A DNA stretch of 33,373 nucleotides, from assembly GCA_001916035.1 (NCBI GenBank), contig MNRQ01000012.1, forward strand, positions 1 to 33,373, in the 5' to 3' direction. The position numbers were made by a program, and so were the translations under genes. Positions 7,532-15,607 of this stretch are shown piece by piece (positions within the stretch are counted from its first letter, which is position 1; the number at the start of each line of letters is the position of its first letter). The DNA comes from Clostridium sp. 27_14 (GTDB lineage Bacteria; Bacillota; Clostridia; TANB77; CAG-508). The notes beneath the pieces were generated by a model that did not search any database, had not been told where the DNA came from, and was given only the letters and a program-made list of their open reading frames with translations.

Positions 7532-7556
7532 AAAAATTATATTTAATCAACTAAAT

Positions 7557-9350
7557 GTGGAAGATTGTAAAAATAAATATTTTAAACATGATGTAATACC
7601 ACTTTTTGAATATAGTGAAAAAACATTAAAAAAATATCCAATTGAGATTTTAAAAAAATTAAGTTTTATGTCAGAGGAAGACTTTAATTTATTGAATGAA
7701 ATGCAAATAAATAATGTTATAAAAGCAAATACTCAAAATATAGATAACTCAGTAATATATAATTATATACAAGTATGCGAGAAAAATAGAATAACATTTG
7801 ACGGTACAGAAATAGTTAATTTTTTGGGAGATAATATAGAATATAGTGATTTTTTTGCAAAATATATTGAGAAATATAAAGGATTTCCATCTGTTGATAC
7901 GATACACGAATTATTTGACCAAACTAGAAACATGACAGATAAAAGTGTTATGTTAAATTTACTTATGGATGAAAGTTATTATAGAGAATTAAGAAATAAA
8001 TTTATTGATTTTGAAATAGAAGAAGAATTAGCTAAAGGAATAAATTACGGAACAAAAGATCATCTGAAAGACTTAATTAGTAAAAAGTATTTTAATATTG
8101 AATATTCAGATATAGCAAGCATTATAGAAGTTGGAAAGCAGGAAATATTTTCTGAAAATACACAAAAGATTATGAAATATGTAAATAAGATTCAAAAAAT
8201 TGATGATATAGGAGAATTAATCAGAATTAATAAAGAAATTGCTAAAAGAGATATAAATATTGATATTGGAAAAACATTTGATGAAATATATGAATATTAT
8301 GCTAGAGAAAAATTAGATGGATGTTTTAATCCTAAAGAATTTACAGGTGAAAAACAAAAAATTTTGTATAAAGGGAAAGAGGTAGAAATTTTAAAATTAC
8401 AAGGAGAAGATTATAGAGGAAATGTTCATGTTTTGGGTGCAAGAGCTCCAGGGGCTAAAAATTTAACGGAGGCTGAAATAGAAAATAAAGCTAGATATGA
8501 TAATCCATTATTATTTTCAACGTTGGAAGGATATTCCAGTAATTTATCTTTATCTACTGAAAGAGATGATGCGATGGCATTTTTCGCATGTGATCGAAGT
8601 AGTCTTATTTTAGGTTTTTCAGAGATAAAACCACAAAATGTATTAGGATATCATGGTGGGGATGGAGCAACTTCGACAGGACAGACAAATTATAATAAAT
8701 CAATTGCAGAGGTAAAGGAAGATATAAATTTTAATGATAGAACAAGATATGATGAATTACTTGTTAGTAGATATGAAGATACTAGCAAACTTAAGGAATA
8801 TAGAAAAAATGAAAAAAGAGTTTTACCAAGTTATATACTTGTTTTTAAAGGTGATGCGGATAGAACGCATATAAACTACAATAATTTAGATGATGTATAT
8901 ACGAAGAGAATATTGGAATATGCAATTACATATAATATACCTATAGTTGAAATGGATACGGAGAAATATTTAGAAAAATATCAAGGCAAATATGAAAGTG
9001 CCTTTGAAAAAATGAGATTGGGTAAAGAAAAATTTGAAATGAAGGATTTTGAGGCTTTGGCAAGGTATAGTAGGATGAAAAGATTTTATGATGGATATGG
9101 TATTAATATAAGTGATAAAGACGTATTTTTAGAAATAATTGATAGTTTGAATGTTACAAAAGAAAATGAAAAAACTATAAAACAAATTATAGAAAGATTT
9201 AACTATCAGGGATTACAAGATTATACATATTTAACAGAAGAACTTCGAGAAAAAGCAATGGAAAAAATAAAACTATTAAAAGAAAGGTTACAAATTACAA
9301 AAAATGAAGAAATAACAATAAATAATAGTGATAGTCAACAAAGTTTGTAA
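7557..9350 (+). CDS. Large unknown protein, C-terminal part (frame-disrupted)
   Basis: I do not recognise a named family. The GTG at 7557 has no ribosome binding site, and the same frame is already open from 7512, so this is the continuation of the preceding ORF. The first 230 residues are helical. A compact domain follows (about 8340-9000): L-Y-K-G-K-E-V-E-I, then L-L-F-S-T-L-E-G-Y, S-L-S-T-E-R-D-D-A-M-A-F, G-Y-H-G-G-D-G, R-Y-D-E-L-L-V-S-R-Y, and a strand-helix-strand with A-I-T-Y-N-I-P-I-V-E-M-D. The pattern of 'Y-[DN]-E-...-R-Y' followed by 'IPIV..D' occurs in unnamed proteins of gut Firmicutes. A resemblance of the S-L-S-T segment to the STS motif of ADP-ribosyltransferases is only superficial. 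It may be a toxin-like accessory gene, judging by the surroundings. Confidence 0.6.
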   Translation: MEDCKNKYFKHDVIPLFEYSEKTLKKYPIEILKKLSFMSEEDFNLLNEMQINNVIKANTQNIDNSVIYNYIQVCEKNRITFDGTEIVNFLGDNIEYSDFFAKYIEKYKGFPSVDTIHELFDQTRNMTDKSVMLNLLMDESYYRELRNKFIDFEIEEELAKGINYGTKDHLKDLISKKYFNIEYSDIASIIEVGKQEIFSENTQKIMKYVNKIQKIDDIGELIRINKEIAKRDINIDIGKTFDEIYEYYAREKLDGCFNPKEFTGEKQKILYKGKEVEILKLQGEDYRGNVHVLGARAPGAKNLTEAEIENKARYDNPLLFSTLEGYSSNLSLSTERDDAMAFFACDRSSLILGFSEIKPQNVLGYHGGDGATSTGQTNYNKSIAEVKEDINFNDRTRYDELLVSRYEDTSKLKEYRKNEKRVLPSYILVFKGDADRTHINYNNLDDVYTKRILEYAITYNIPIVEMDTEKYLEKYQGKYESAFEKMRLGKEKFEMKDFEALARYSRMKRFYDGYGINISDKDVFLEIIDSLNVTKENEKTIKQIIERFNYQGLQDYTYLTEELREKAMEKIKLLKERLQITKNEEITINNSDSQQSL

Positions 9351-9386
9351 AAAGTATAATAGTAAATAGATTTTTTGATTTAGAGA

Positions 9387-9428
9387 TGAAGCATAAGCTT
9401 ATAGAAAAGCATAAGCTTCACCTTTTTG
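9387..9428 (+). terminator. Imperfect hairpin with T-tract
   Basis: TGAAGCATAAGCTT (about 9387-9400) and AAGCATAAGCTTCA (about 9407-9420) form a 14-bp stem with two mismatches, followed by CCTTTTTG. AGCATAAGCTT also occurs as a direct repeat within it. It likely ends the large-protein transcript, and it makes an upstream ATG at 9386 an unlikely start for the next gene. Confidence 0.6.
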
Positions 9429-9475
9429 ATATTATAGAACAGTTTGAATATATGTTTTTTCCTGGAGGGAATATT

Positions 9476-10003
9476 ATGAGAGAAAATGAGATTAGAGTTA
9501 TAATAAAATCAAACAATGTAATTTTAGAATTTCCAAAATGTGAAATATTAACATCAGCATTTATTGGAAAAAATGGATATACAAAAAATAAAGAAGAAGG
9601 AGATGGTTGTACACCAATTGGTAAGTTTTCTTTAGGTTTAATGCTAGGAACACATAGTAATATATTAAATGAAAAATATAATTATATAAAAATAAATAAT
9701 AATATGTATTGGATTGATGACAGTAATTCGAAGTATTATAATAGATTGGTAGATGTAACTAAAGTAAAAAGAGATTGGAATAGTGCGGAACATTTAGCAG
9801 ATTATCCGGTTCAGTATGAATATTTGATAGAAATTAAAATTAATGAATTAAATAATCCTAATAAAGGAAGTGCAATTTTTTTGCATTGCAGTAATGGAGA
9901 ATCAACACAGGGGTGTATAGCAATAAATAATAAAGTTATGAAGAAAATAGTGGAAAACATAAATGAAAATACAAAAATAAATATAATTTTGCAAAATAAA
10001 TGA
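9476..10003 (+). CDS. L,D-transpeptidase (YkuD) domain protein
   Basis: The 175-residue product carries the YkuD catalytic motif near its C-terminus: I-F-L-H-C-S-N-G-E-S-T-Q-G-C-I-A-I, with the active Cys in Q-G-C-I. Upstream are the family's G-D-G-C-T-P-I-G-K-F strand and W-I-D-D segment. YkuD enzymes make 3-3 cross-links in peptidoglycan or attach proteins to it. The usual S-H-G-C is S-T-Q-G-C here, as in related Clostridial proteins. No signal peptide or membrane anchor is visible, which is odd for an enzyme that acts outside the cell. Start ATG 9476 is chosen because GGAGGG lies 7-12 bases ahead; the open frame extends further up into the hairpin. Confidence 0.8.
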   Translation: MRENEIRVIIKSNNVILEFPKCEILTSAFIGKNGYTKNKEEGDGCTPIGKFSLGLMLGTHSNILNEKYNYIKINNNMYWIDDSNSKYYNRLVDVTKVKRDWNSAEHLADYPVQYEYLIEIKINELNNPNKGSAIFLHCSNGESTQGCIAINNKVMKKIVENINENTKINIILQNK

Positions 10004-10054
10004 ACCTAAAGATAAATTTAATAGTCTAACAAATGAAAGGGGAAAAATAAAAAA

Positions 10055-10576
10055 ATGAAAAGTAGTAAAAAAGAGTTAAAAAAAAGAGAAAAACAAAAAT
10101 TTACTGAACTTATTGAAAGTAATAAGCTAAGATTTTATAAAACAGCTAAAGCAATATTAAAAAATGATGATGATGTTTATGATGCACTTCAAGAAGCATT
10201 AATTAGTATGTATGAAAATTATGGACAACTAAAAAAGGAAGAATATTTTTCAACATGGGCAACAAGAATTATAATAAATAAATGTTATGATTTATTAAGA
10301 AAAAATAAAAAAGATATAGTTTCTATTGATGATGAGTTTGAAAACAATATAAAATTAGCACAATATGATATTTATAGTGTAGATGAATATGGAATTATGG
10401 AAGCTATAAGCAAAATGAAAGAAGATTTTAGATTGATTATTATTTTATATTATTATGATGAATATTCAATAAAAGAAATTGCACAAATTTTAGAAATTCC
10501 AGAAGGAACAGCAAAATCTAGACTTTTTAAAGCAAGAGAAAATTTAAAGACAAATTTAGGAAAGGAGGGAAAATAA
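10055..10576 (+). CDS. RNA polymerase sigma factor, ECF type
   Basis: This 173-residue protein has the two-domain structure of ECF sigma factors. Region 2 lies around residues 25-90, with D-A-L-Q-E-A-L and F-S-T-W-A-T-R-I-I-I-N-K-C, which binds core polymerase and the -10 element. Region 4 lies around 125-170, with Y-S-I-K-E-I-A-Q-I-L-E-I-P-E-G-T-A-K-S-R-L-F-K-A-R split as a helix-turn-helix for the -35 element. AAAGGGG precedes ATG 10055. The stop at 10576 is one base before the ATG of the DUF4179 gene, so the two are translationally coupled, as is normal for an ECF sigma and its membrane anti-sigma factor. The signal sensed is unknown. Confidence 0.9.
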   Translation: MKSSKKELKKREKQKFTELIESNKLRFYKTAKAILKNDDDVYDALQEALISMYENYGQLKKEEYFSTWATRIIINKCYDLLRKNKKDIVSIDDEFENNIKLAQYDIYSVDEYGIMEAISKMKEDFRLIIILYYYDEYSIKEIAQILEIPEGTAKSRLFKARENLKTNLGKEGK

Positions 10577-10577
10577 A

Positions 10578-12191
10578 ATGAATGATGAAAATTTTGATAA
10601 AATTGTAAGAGAAAAAATAAAGAAGAATGTAGATATGCCTGAAAAAATAAATCAACTCTTTTTGAAATTTGAAAAGGAGGTAGTAAATATGGAAGATTAT
10701 AATGAAGTAAATAAAAAAATGAAATTAAGTAATTATGTAAGAAGAGGAATAGCAGTAATTAGCTCTGGATTAGTAATATTTTTTGGCGGATGTGTATATG
10801 CACATGTAAATGGAACAGAAACAATTATTTCGCCTTTATTGAGAAATTTAGGAATAAATAGTAAATATGTTGAAAATGCGACACAGATTGGTAGTGAAGT
10901 AACAAAAAATCAAGTAAAAGTTAAAATGTTGGATGCAGCAATAGATGATGTGACACTTATAGTTGGATATCAAATAGATATTGAAAATAATAATCCAGAT
11001 GCATGGATTGAAATTAATGGTGAATACAAAATAAATGATGTAAATGTAAAACCAAATAATACTTCTATAGATAGAATATCAGATACAACTTATGTTTATT
11101 ATCAAATATATGATACAAATGAATTAAAATTGGATGAAGCTAAAAGTATAAAAATGAATGCAAAAATTACTGAAATAAAAGAATATACAGAAAGTGAAAA
11201 GTTAGATTCTGCTTATGCAGAATATGGAAAAACTTATGAAGATGGATGGAATTTTGAAGAAAATATAACTTTGAAAAAATTAGAGGATTCTAAAATATAT
11301 GAGTTTAAAGATACGCCAAAAGCTGAAATATTTGATAATGTGAATGTATTTGTTACAGAATTTGTAGAAGGTTCTTATGCAAATATTTTAAAAATAAAAA
11401 CAGATAAGACAGGTTATGATGAGGATGTATTTGAAAAATATTATAAAATTTTAGATGATAAAAATCAAGAGATTACAACATTTGCGGAGAATAGAGTATA
11501 TGATGATGTAAAATATAATGATAGAATAATTAGTGAAAAAATAACAAGAAATTCTAAGTTAACAATAGAGGTATATGTAAGAGCTGGAGAACAAGAAAAT
11601 TTTAAAAAAGTTGTATCTATTCCAGTAGATATATCTGAGGCAACTGAAAAAAATCAAAATAATTCTGTAAATGTCTTTAATGCAGGTGAAAAAAATGGAA
11701 CTATTATTGAAAATGTTGAACAAAATTTAGGATTAAAGCAATATGAGAATAATGAGTACAAGTTTAAATATAATGAAAATTGGAATGTAATTCCGAAATT
11801 GACAACAGATAGAGTTGGACCTAATAGTGTATATTTAGGAGCTCTTGAATTAGAAATTCCATCTACAACAAATTCTGAAAATACATCTTCTATATATGTA
11901 AAAGTTAAAGATAATAATAGTACACTAGAAAAGTATATAGAACAAGTTAAGAAAGATGCAGAAAATGAATATTTTGATAAAAAAGCAGAATCAGAAATTA
12001 ATTTAAAAAATCAAAAAGCATATCAAATAACTTTTGAAACTACAGATGGTGATAGTACTTATATTATGCAAGATGTATTTACAATTATAAATGGAAAAGT
12101 TTATAAGGTAACATTTTTTGGATCAGACAAAGAATATAATAATTTGAAAAATAATATTAATGAATTTTTAAATAGTTTTGAAATAAAATAA
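10578..12191 (+). CDS. DUF4179 membrane anti-sigma factor
   Basis: The 537-residue protein has a short cytoplasmic N-terminus (about 1-55), one membrane segment (57-77, A-V-I-S-S-G-L-V-I-F-F-G-G) and a large extracellular region beginning with the DUF4179 domain. DUF4179 proteins are typically encoded just after an ECF sigma factor and are thought to sequester it until a signal arrives. The last 150 residues (from about Y-K-F-K-Y-N-E-N-W) look like a separate PsbP/Mog1-like domain, with no known role here. A second good ribosome binding site (AAGGAGG at 10675-10681) precedes an in-frame ATG at 10689. A form lacking 37 N-terminal residues is thus conceivable, although the site may simply encode K-E-V-V-N. 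Confidence 0.85.
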   Translation: MNDENFDKIVREKIKKNVDMPEKINQLFLKFEKEVVNMEDYNEVNKKMKLSNYVRRGIAVISSGLVIFFGGCVYAHVNGTETIISPLLRNLGINSKYVENATQIGSEVTKNQVKVKMLDAAIDDVTLIVGYQIDIENNNPDAWIEINGEYKINDVNVKPNNTSIDRISDTTYVYYQIYDTNELKLDEAKSIKMNAKITEIKEYTESEKLDSAYAEYGKTYEDGWNFEENITLKKLEDSKIYEFKDTPKAEIFDNVNVFVTEFVEGSYANILKIKTDKTGYDEDVFEKYYKILDDKNQEITTFAENRVYDDVKYNDRIISEKITRNSKLTIEVYVRAGEQENFKKVVSIPVDISEATEKNQNNSVNVFNAGEKNGTIIENVEQNLGLKQYENNEYKFKYNENWNVIPKLTTDRVGPNSVYLGALELEIPSTTNSENTSSIYVKVKDNNSTLEKYIEQVKKDAENEYFDKKAESEINLKNQKAYQITFETTDGDSTYIMQDVFTIINGKVYKVTFFGSDKEYNNLKNNINEFLNSFEIK

Positions 12192-12280
12192 TATAGTATA
12201 GTATTTGATTTAAAATGAATAATTGAAAGATATTTATATAGAGAGTTAAAAAGTTTTTTAATAGAGTTATTAATTTTGAA

Positions 12281-12322
12281 GTTGCTCTGATTTATTAAAT
12301 TAATAAATCAGAGTAACTTTCG
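12281..12322. terminator. Intrinsic terminator between convergent genes
   Basis: GTTGCTCTGATTTATTAA (12281-12298) pairs with TTAATAAATCAGAGTAAC (12300-12317), with one mismatch. TTT follows. It separates the anti-sigma gene from the minus-strand methyltransferase. Confidence 0.7.
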
Positions 12323-12393
12323 CATGCGAACAAATACGCGGACTTTAAAATTTTCTAAATGGTGCAAATATTATTAATGTCCGCTTTTGTTCG
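12321..12393 (+). repeat. Mosaic repeat copy 3 (module B only)
   Basis: CGCATGCGAACAAATACGCGGAC ... GTCCGCTTTTGTTCG, with the conserved interior TTTAAAATTTTCTAAATGGTGCAAATATTATTAAT given here in two parts: TTTAAAATTTTCTAAAT and GGTGCAAATATTATTAAT. It directly abuts the stop codon of the minus-strand methyltransferase gene (12394). Confidence 0.85.
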
Positions 12394-13275
12394 TTATTGT
12401 TTTCTTAATTTGGCAACAAAAAAGCCCTCATAAAGTTCAGATGGAGCTATACATAGAGTTCCTGAAATAGAAGTTGGTAATATAGGTATTTCAGAAAATG
12501 AAGATGTGTTTATAGGAATAACTTCAATTTGATTTGAATTTATAAATTTTTGAATAATATTTTCATTTTCAATAGATAATATAGAACAAGTAGAATATAC
12601 CATTTCATGACCTGTTTTTAGTAATTTTATAGCTTTTGATAAAAGCTGGGTTTGAAATTTTGTAGAACGATTAACAAGATCTTTAGTGAAATGTTTTTCT
12701 AAATTGCAATCAGCTAATGAAATAGTTCCACTACCACTACAAGGAGCATCTAATAAAATTTTATCAAAAGAGAAAAAATTATCTAAATTTCTTGCATCTG
12801 TAAGCATTACGTTGACTTTGTTTGCACCTTGTTTATTAATGTTATATTTTAATCTTTCAGCTCTTATTTTGTTTTTTTCACAAGCAGTTATAAATGATTT
12901 ATTGTTTGAAAGTGCAAGCATTTCTGTTGTTTTTCCACCTGGAGTTTCATTTTCTTGTGGATTTAAAATAATTGGAGGGATCATTGAAGATAAACTTTGT
13001 AAGTATATAAATCCATTTTTATAAATATCTAAATTTTTTAGTTGTTCTTCAGAAATGTTTTTTAAAATTAGTGCATCTGAGTACCAAGGTACATTTATGT
13101 AAGATATATTTAGTTTGGTGAAAATATTTTTTATGTAATCTATATTAGTTTTTAATGTGTTTGCTCTTAATGTTACTGGTCTGTTTTTGCTGTAGCCATT
13201 TATAATATTTTTTGCTATATTTTCTTCGTATTGGCTTTTAAGAAATTCATTTAAAAATTGTGGTATAGTATTCAT
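12394..13275 (-). CDS. RsmB/NOP family RNA (cytosine-C5)-methyltransferase, motif I lost
   Basis: The enzyme class transfers a methyl group from S-adenosylmethionine to cytosine in rRNA or tRNA, using two cysteines. Both are present: L-L-D-A-P-C-S-G-S-G and Y-S-T-C-S. P-G-G-K-T-T is there as well. But the strand that normally precedes it, of the type (I/V)-L-D-M-(C/A)-A-A, is missing. The sequence reads L-N-P-Q-E-N-E-T-P-G-G-K-T-T, as though seven codons between Thr and Pro had been removed cleanly (junction at 12942/12943). That strand forms part of the cofactor pocket, so the 293-residue protein is probably impaired, or the loss is an assembly artefact. The frame is otherwise intact. A weak GAAAGGA lies before the ATG. 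Confidence 0.85.
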   Translation of the reverse strand: MNTIPQFLNEFLKSQYEENIAKNIINGYSKNRPVTLRANTLKTNIDYIKNIFTKLNISYINVPWYSDALILKNISEEQLKNLDIYKNGFIYLQSLSSMIPPIILNPQENETPGGKTTEMLALSNNKSFITACEKNKIRAERLKYNINKQGANKVNVMLTDARNLDNFFSFDKILLDAPCSGSGTISLADCNLEKHFTKDLVNRSTKFQTQLLSKAIKLLKTGHEMVYSTCSILSIENENIIQKFINSNQIEVIPINTSSFSEIPILPTSISGTLCIAPSELYEGFFVAKLRKQ

Positions 13276-13380
13276 TAATTTTGTTTCCTTTCTTTTTGTT
13301 ATATGTTTTGTTATAAAGATTATTGTTGGATATATATTACTACAATATGTGGTTAAATGTAAAGGTATTTTTTAAAAGTG

Positions 13381-13409
13381 TTGAAAACTCAGTGTTTTTG
13401 TGATATTAT
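13381..13409 (+). promoter_or_regulatory. Promoter of the membrane-protein gene at 13472
   Basis: TTGAAA (13381-13386) and TATTAT (13404-13409) with a 17-base spacer. The gap 13276-13380 between the divergent genes holds nothing else I recognise. Confidence 0.6.
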
Positions 13410-13471
13410 ATAAGAAGTTTAGTAATATATGAATCGAGTAACTATAATTATGGAATCGAAAGGAGAAAAAA

Positions 13472-14068
13472 ATGGGAAAGGTATTTAAAAAATATTTGAA
13501 AGAGCGGATAATAGATTTTATAGCATATATTAGTGAATATATGTATGGTATAATATCTTATTTACTAATAGTTGGAGGTATGGCAATCATATTGAATAAA
13601 GTTTCATTTGGAAATAAAATATTGATGAAAATGTATGTAATAACTGTATTATATCAAATTTTGGCATATGTAATATGTATTATCAATATTACTCTTGATG
13701 GGCCTAGTGAAACGAAACGGTATATAGCAATTAATGAGATGTGGATTAGTTTGGCTTTGGTATTTTTGGTAGCTTTTAGTGTAAGAGTATTTGTATATAT
13801 CAAAGGGGCTAATATGATATATGATTTATTGAGAGATTATATAGGAAATATGTATGCTAAATATTTTGATATGGATTTAGGCTTTGAAGAAATAGAATAT
13901 TTTCCAATTATTAGAACTATTATTGTTTTGATATTGCCTGTTGTATTTTTTGAAGTATCAGTATTTTTATTTTTACCAGTGTCGTTGACATTTAAAATTG
14001 TTATAACAATTAGTGCATTATTGTTTATGTGGCTAGTTATAAAGTTATTGGGCTGGTTTTTTGACTGA
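13472..14068 (+). CDS. Hypothetical multi-pass membrane protein
   Basis: I do not recognise the family. The 198 residues form about five hydrophobic segments (about 25-45, 52-75, 88-110, 147-170 and 172-196), separated by a longer loop (about 112-146) with acidic and aromatic residues (F-D-M-D-L-G-F-E-E-I-E-Y-F). The N-terminus is basic, which would place it inside. AAAGGAG precedes the ATG. The gene is monocistronic: it has its own promoter and is followed at once by a strong terminator and a repeat copy. It has no catalytic or ligand motif from which to guess a function. Confidence 0.7.
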   Translation: MGKVFKKYLKERIIDFIAYISEYMYGIISYLLIVGGMAIILNKVSFGNKILMKMYVITVLYQILAYVICIINITLDGPSETKRYIAINEMWISLALVFLVAFSVRVFVYIKGANMIYDLLRDYIGNMYAKYFDMDLGFEEIEYFPIIRTIIVLILPVVFFEVSVFLFLPVSLTFKIVITISALLFMWLVIKLLGWFFD

Positions 14069-14080
14069 AAATATTAAGTT

Positions 14081-14126
14081 TATATCATAGGTTTGTAGTG
14101 CACTTGCCTATGATATAACTTTTTTA
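14081..14126 (+). terminator. Intrinsic terminator
   Basis: TATATCATAGG (14081-14091) pairs perfectly with CCTATGATATA (14107-14117), followed by ACTTTTTT. Confidence 0.85.
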
Positions 14127-14274
14127 TATTATAGGAAAGTTCTTCGAACTTCCTATAATATAAAAAATAACAATGCACAGAAAATTTATTTCATAAATTT
14201 TTGTGCACGAACAAAGACGCGGACTTTAAAATGTCTAAATAAGTGCAACTGTTATTAATGTCCGCTTTTGTTCG
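14126..14274 (+). repeat. Mosaic repeat copy 4 (A-linker-B)
   Basis: Module A is ATATTATAGGAAAGTTC-TTC-GAACTTCCTATAATAT. The linker ATAACAATGCACAG plus GAAAATTTAT/ATAAATTTTT leads to module B, from CGAACAAAGACGCGGAC to GTCCGCTTTTGTTCG. It starts in the T-tract of the preceding terminator and ends 36 bases before the YihY gene. Confidence 0.9.
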
Positions 14275-14310
14275 GTATACTAAAAAGTTGTGAAAGGAAT
14301 AAAATTAAAA

Positions 14311-15147
14311 ATGAGGGATTTTAGTTTTAAGAGGTTTTATAAAAAAATAGAGATTTTATCAGAAAATATGGCAAAAGATCACATTAGTGAAAGTGCTGCA
14401 CAATGTTCGTATTATACCATTTTGTCATTTATACCATTTATTATATTATTAATAACTTTGATACAATATACAGGAATAGAACCACAAACTTTATTTGATA
14501 TTATTTCTAAAGTAGTTCCTTCTAGTATGAGTGATATGGTTCTTGGAATAGTGCAGGAGGTTTATTCAAAATCTTTAGGAACTATATCAATTTCAATAAT
14601 TTTTACAATATGGGCTGCTGGAAAAGGCTTATATGCTTTGATGAATGGATTACAGACAGTGTATAGTACAAAAAGTAAAAAAGTGACTTCATATATTTTT
14701 TTAAGAATTAAAGCAATTTTAGAAACTTTATTGTTTATATTTTTGATTGTCATAGGAATGACCTTATTGGTTTTTGGAAATCAATTTGTAAAAGTAGTGC
14801 AAGAACATTTTGGAGGTTTAGAAAATTATAATTTAATATCATCTTTAATAACTGGAATTGCATTTATAGTTGTTACTTTTGTTGTGTTTTTATTACTATA
14901 TAAATTTATGCCAAGGCATAAAGTACAATTTAGAAGTCAAATGTATGGAGCGGTTTTTGGAGCAGTTTCTCTTAATGTTGTATCTTTTGTATTTTCAAAA
15001 TATTTAAGCATATTTAAAGGTTTTTCTATAACGTATGGAAGTTTAACTACGCTTATGCTTATAATGATGTGGATATATGCTTGTTTTTATATAGTATTTT
15101 TGGGTGCGGAACTTAACAAAATGGTAAAATCTTTACAAAATAGGTAA
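14311..15147 (+). CDS. YihY/BrkB family membrane protein
   Basis: This is an inner-membrane protein of the YihY/BrkB family (once called ribonuclease BN), of unknown molecular function. The 278 residues include the family's opening S-A-A-Q-C-S-Y-Y-T-I-L-S-F-I-P-F, where helix 1 begins, then about six membrane helices, a central I-I-F-T-I-W-A-A-G-K-G, and a closing S-L-T-T-L-M-L-I-M-M-W-I-Y. Length is normal. I place the start at ATG 14311, with AAAGGA at 14293-14298; the GTG at 14290 has no ribosome binding site and would put that AAAGGA inside the coding region. It has no partner gene in an operon; the SSB-like genes begin 128 bases later. Confidence 0.88.
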   Translation: MRDFSFKRFYKKIEILSENMAKDHISESAAQCSYYTILSFIPFIILLITLIQYTGIEPQTLFDIISKVVPSSMSDMVLGIVQEVYSKSLGTISISIIFTIWAAGKGLYALMNGLQTVYSTKSKKVTSYIFLRIKAILETLLFIFLIVIGMTLLVFGNQFVKVVQEHFGGLENYNLISSLITGIAFIVVTFVVFLLLYKFMPRHKVQFRSQMYGAVFGAVSLNVVSFVFSKYLSIFKGFSITYGSLTTLMLIMMWIYACFYIVFLGAELNKMVKSLQNR

Positions 15148-15275
15148 AAAATGTTACAATTATTATGATATAACTTAATTAAGGTGCAGAATTTATTTCT
15201 GAATCTTAACAATAACACACATATATTCTTTTACAATGAAATACAATTTTAAAGAAAAACAGGAGGAAGAAACAG

Positions 15276-15590
15276 ATGAGTAACACAAAAAATGATGAGC
15301 GGATAGTTCAATCAATTACACAATTAGAGGAAGAAATCATAGACAATATGATAGATAAGATTGAAAATAAGGATCAATCATTATTTGAAACTTGTAACAA
15401 AGTAATGGTGCGTGGTAAAGTCTTTTCGGATTTTGAAGAGATTTATGATGGTGCTAAATGTTATTATAAGACTAGAATGAAGGTAAAGAGAGGAAAAAGA
15501 AAAGGGCCGGATTATATAATAATTCATTTTGCGGCAGATATGTTTAATGTAGATATGATTGAAAAAATGAAAAATCATAAAATGGAATAG
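15276..15590 (+). CDS. SSB-like OB-fold protein, N-terminal part
   Basis: The 104-residue ORF starts with a helical acidic segment (1-40). It continues as the beginning of an OB-fold: V-M-V-R-G-K-V-F-S-D-F-E-E, then C-Y-Y-K-T-R-M-K-V-K-R and Y-I-I-I-H-F-A. Clostridia encode a two-OB-fold protein of about 220 residues, annotated as single-stranded DNA-binding, in which such a domain is followed by a second one. Here the first fold stops before its last strands. The downstream frame resumes with A-T-S-V-N-I-L before its TTG, which would suit the final strand of fold 1. I therefore read the pair as one gene broken by a loss of perhaps 70-80 bases near 15578-15590, although two separate genes are possible. 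A GGAGGAAG site supports ATG 15276. Confidence 0.6.
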   Translation: MSNTKNDERIVQSITQLEEEIIDNMIDKIENKDQSLFETCNKVMVRGKVFSDFEEIYDGAKCYYKTRMKVKRGKRKGPDYIIIHFAADMFNVDMIEKMKNHKME

Positions 15591-15607
15591 CTACAAGTGT
15601 TAACATA

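Noticed and set aside
9386..9475. Upstream start of the L,D-transpeptidase gene at 9386
   Set aside because: It lies on a terminator-like hairpin and has no ribosome binding site, whereas GGAGGG precedes ATG 9476.
12686..13024. Open frame on the plus strand opposite the RNA methyltransferase
   Set aside because: It has no ribosome binding site and mirrors the conserved minus-strand gene.
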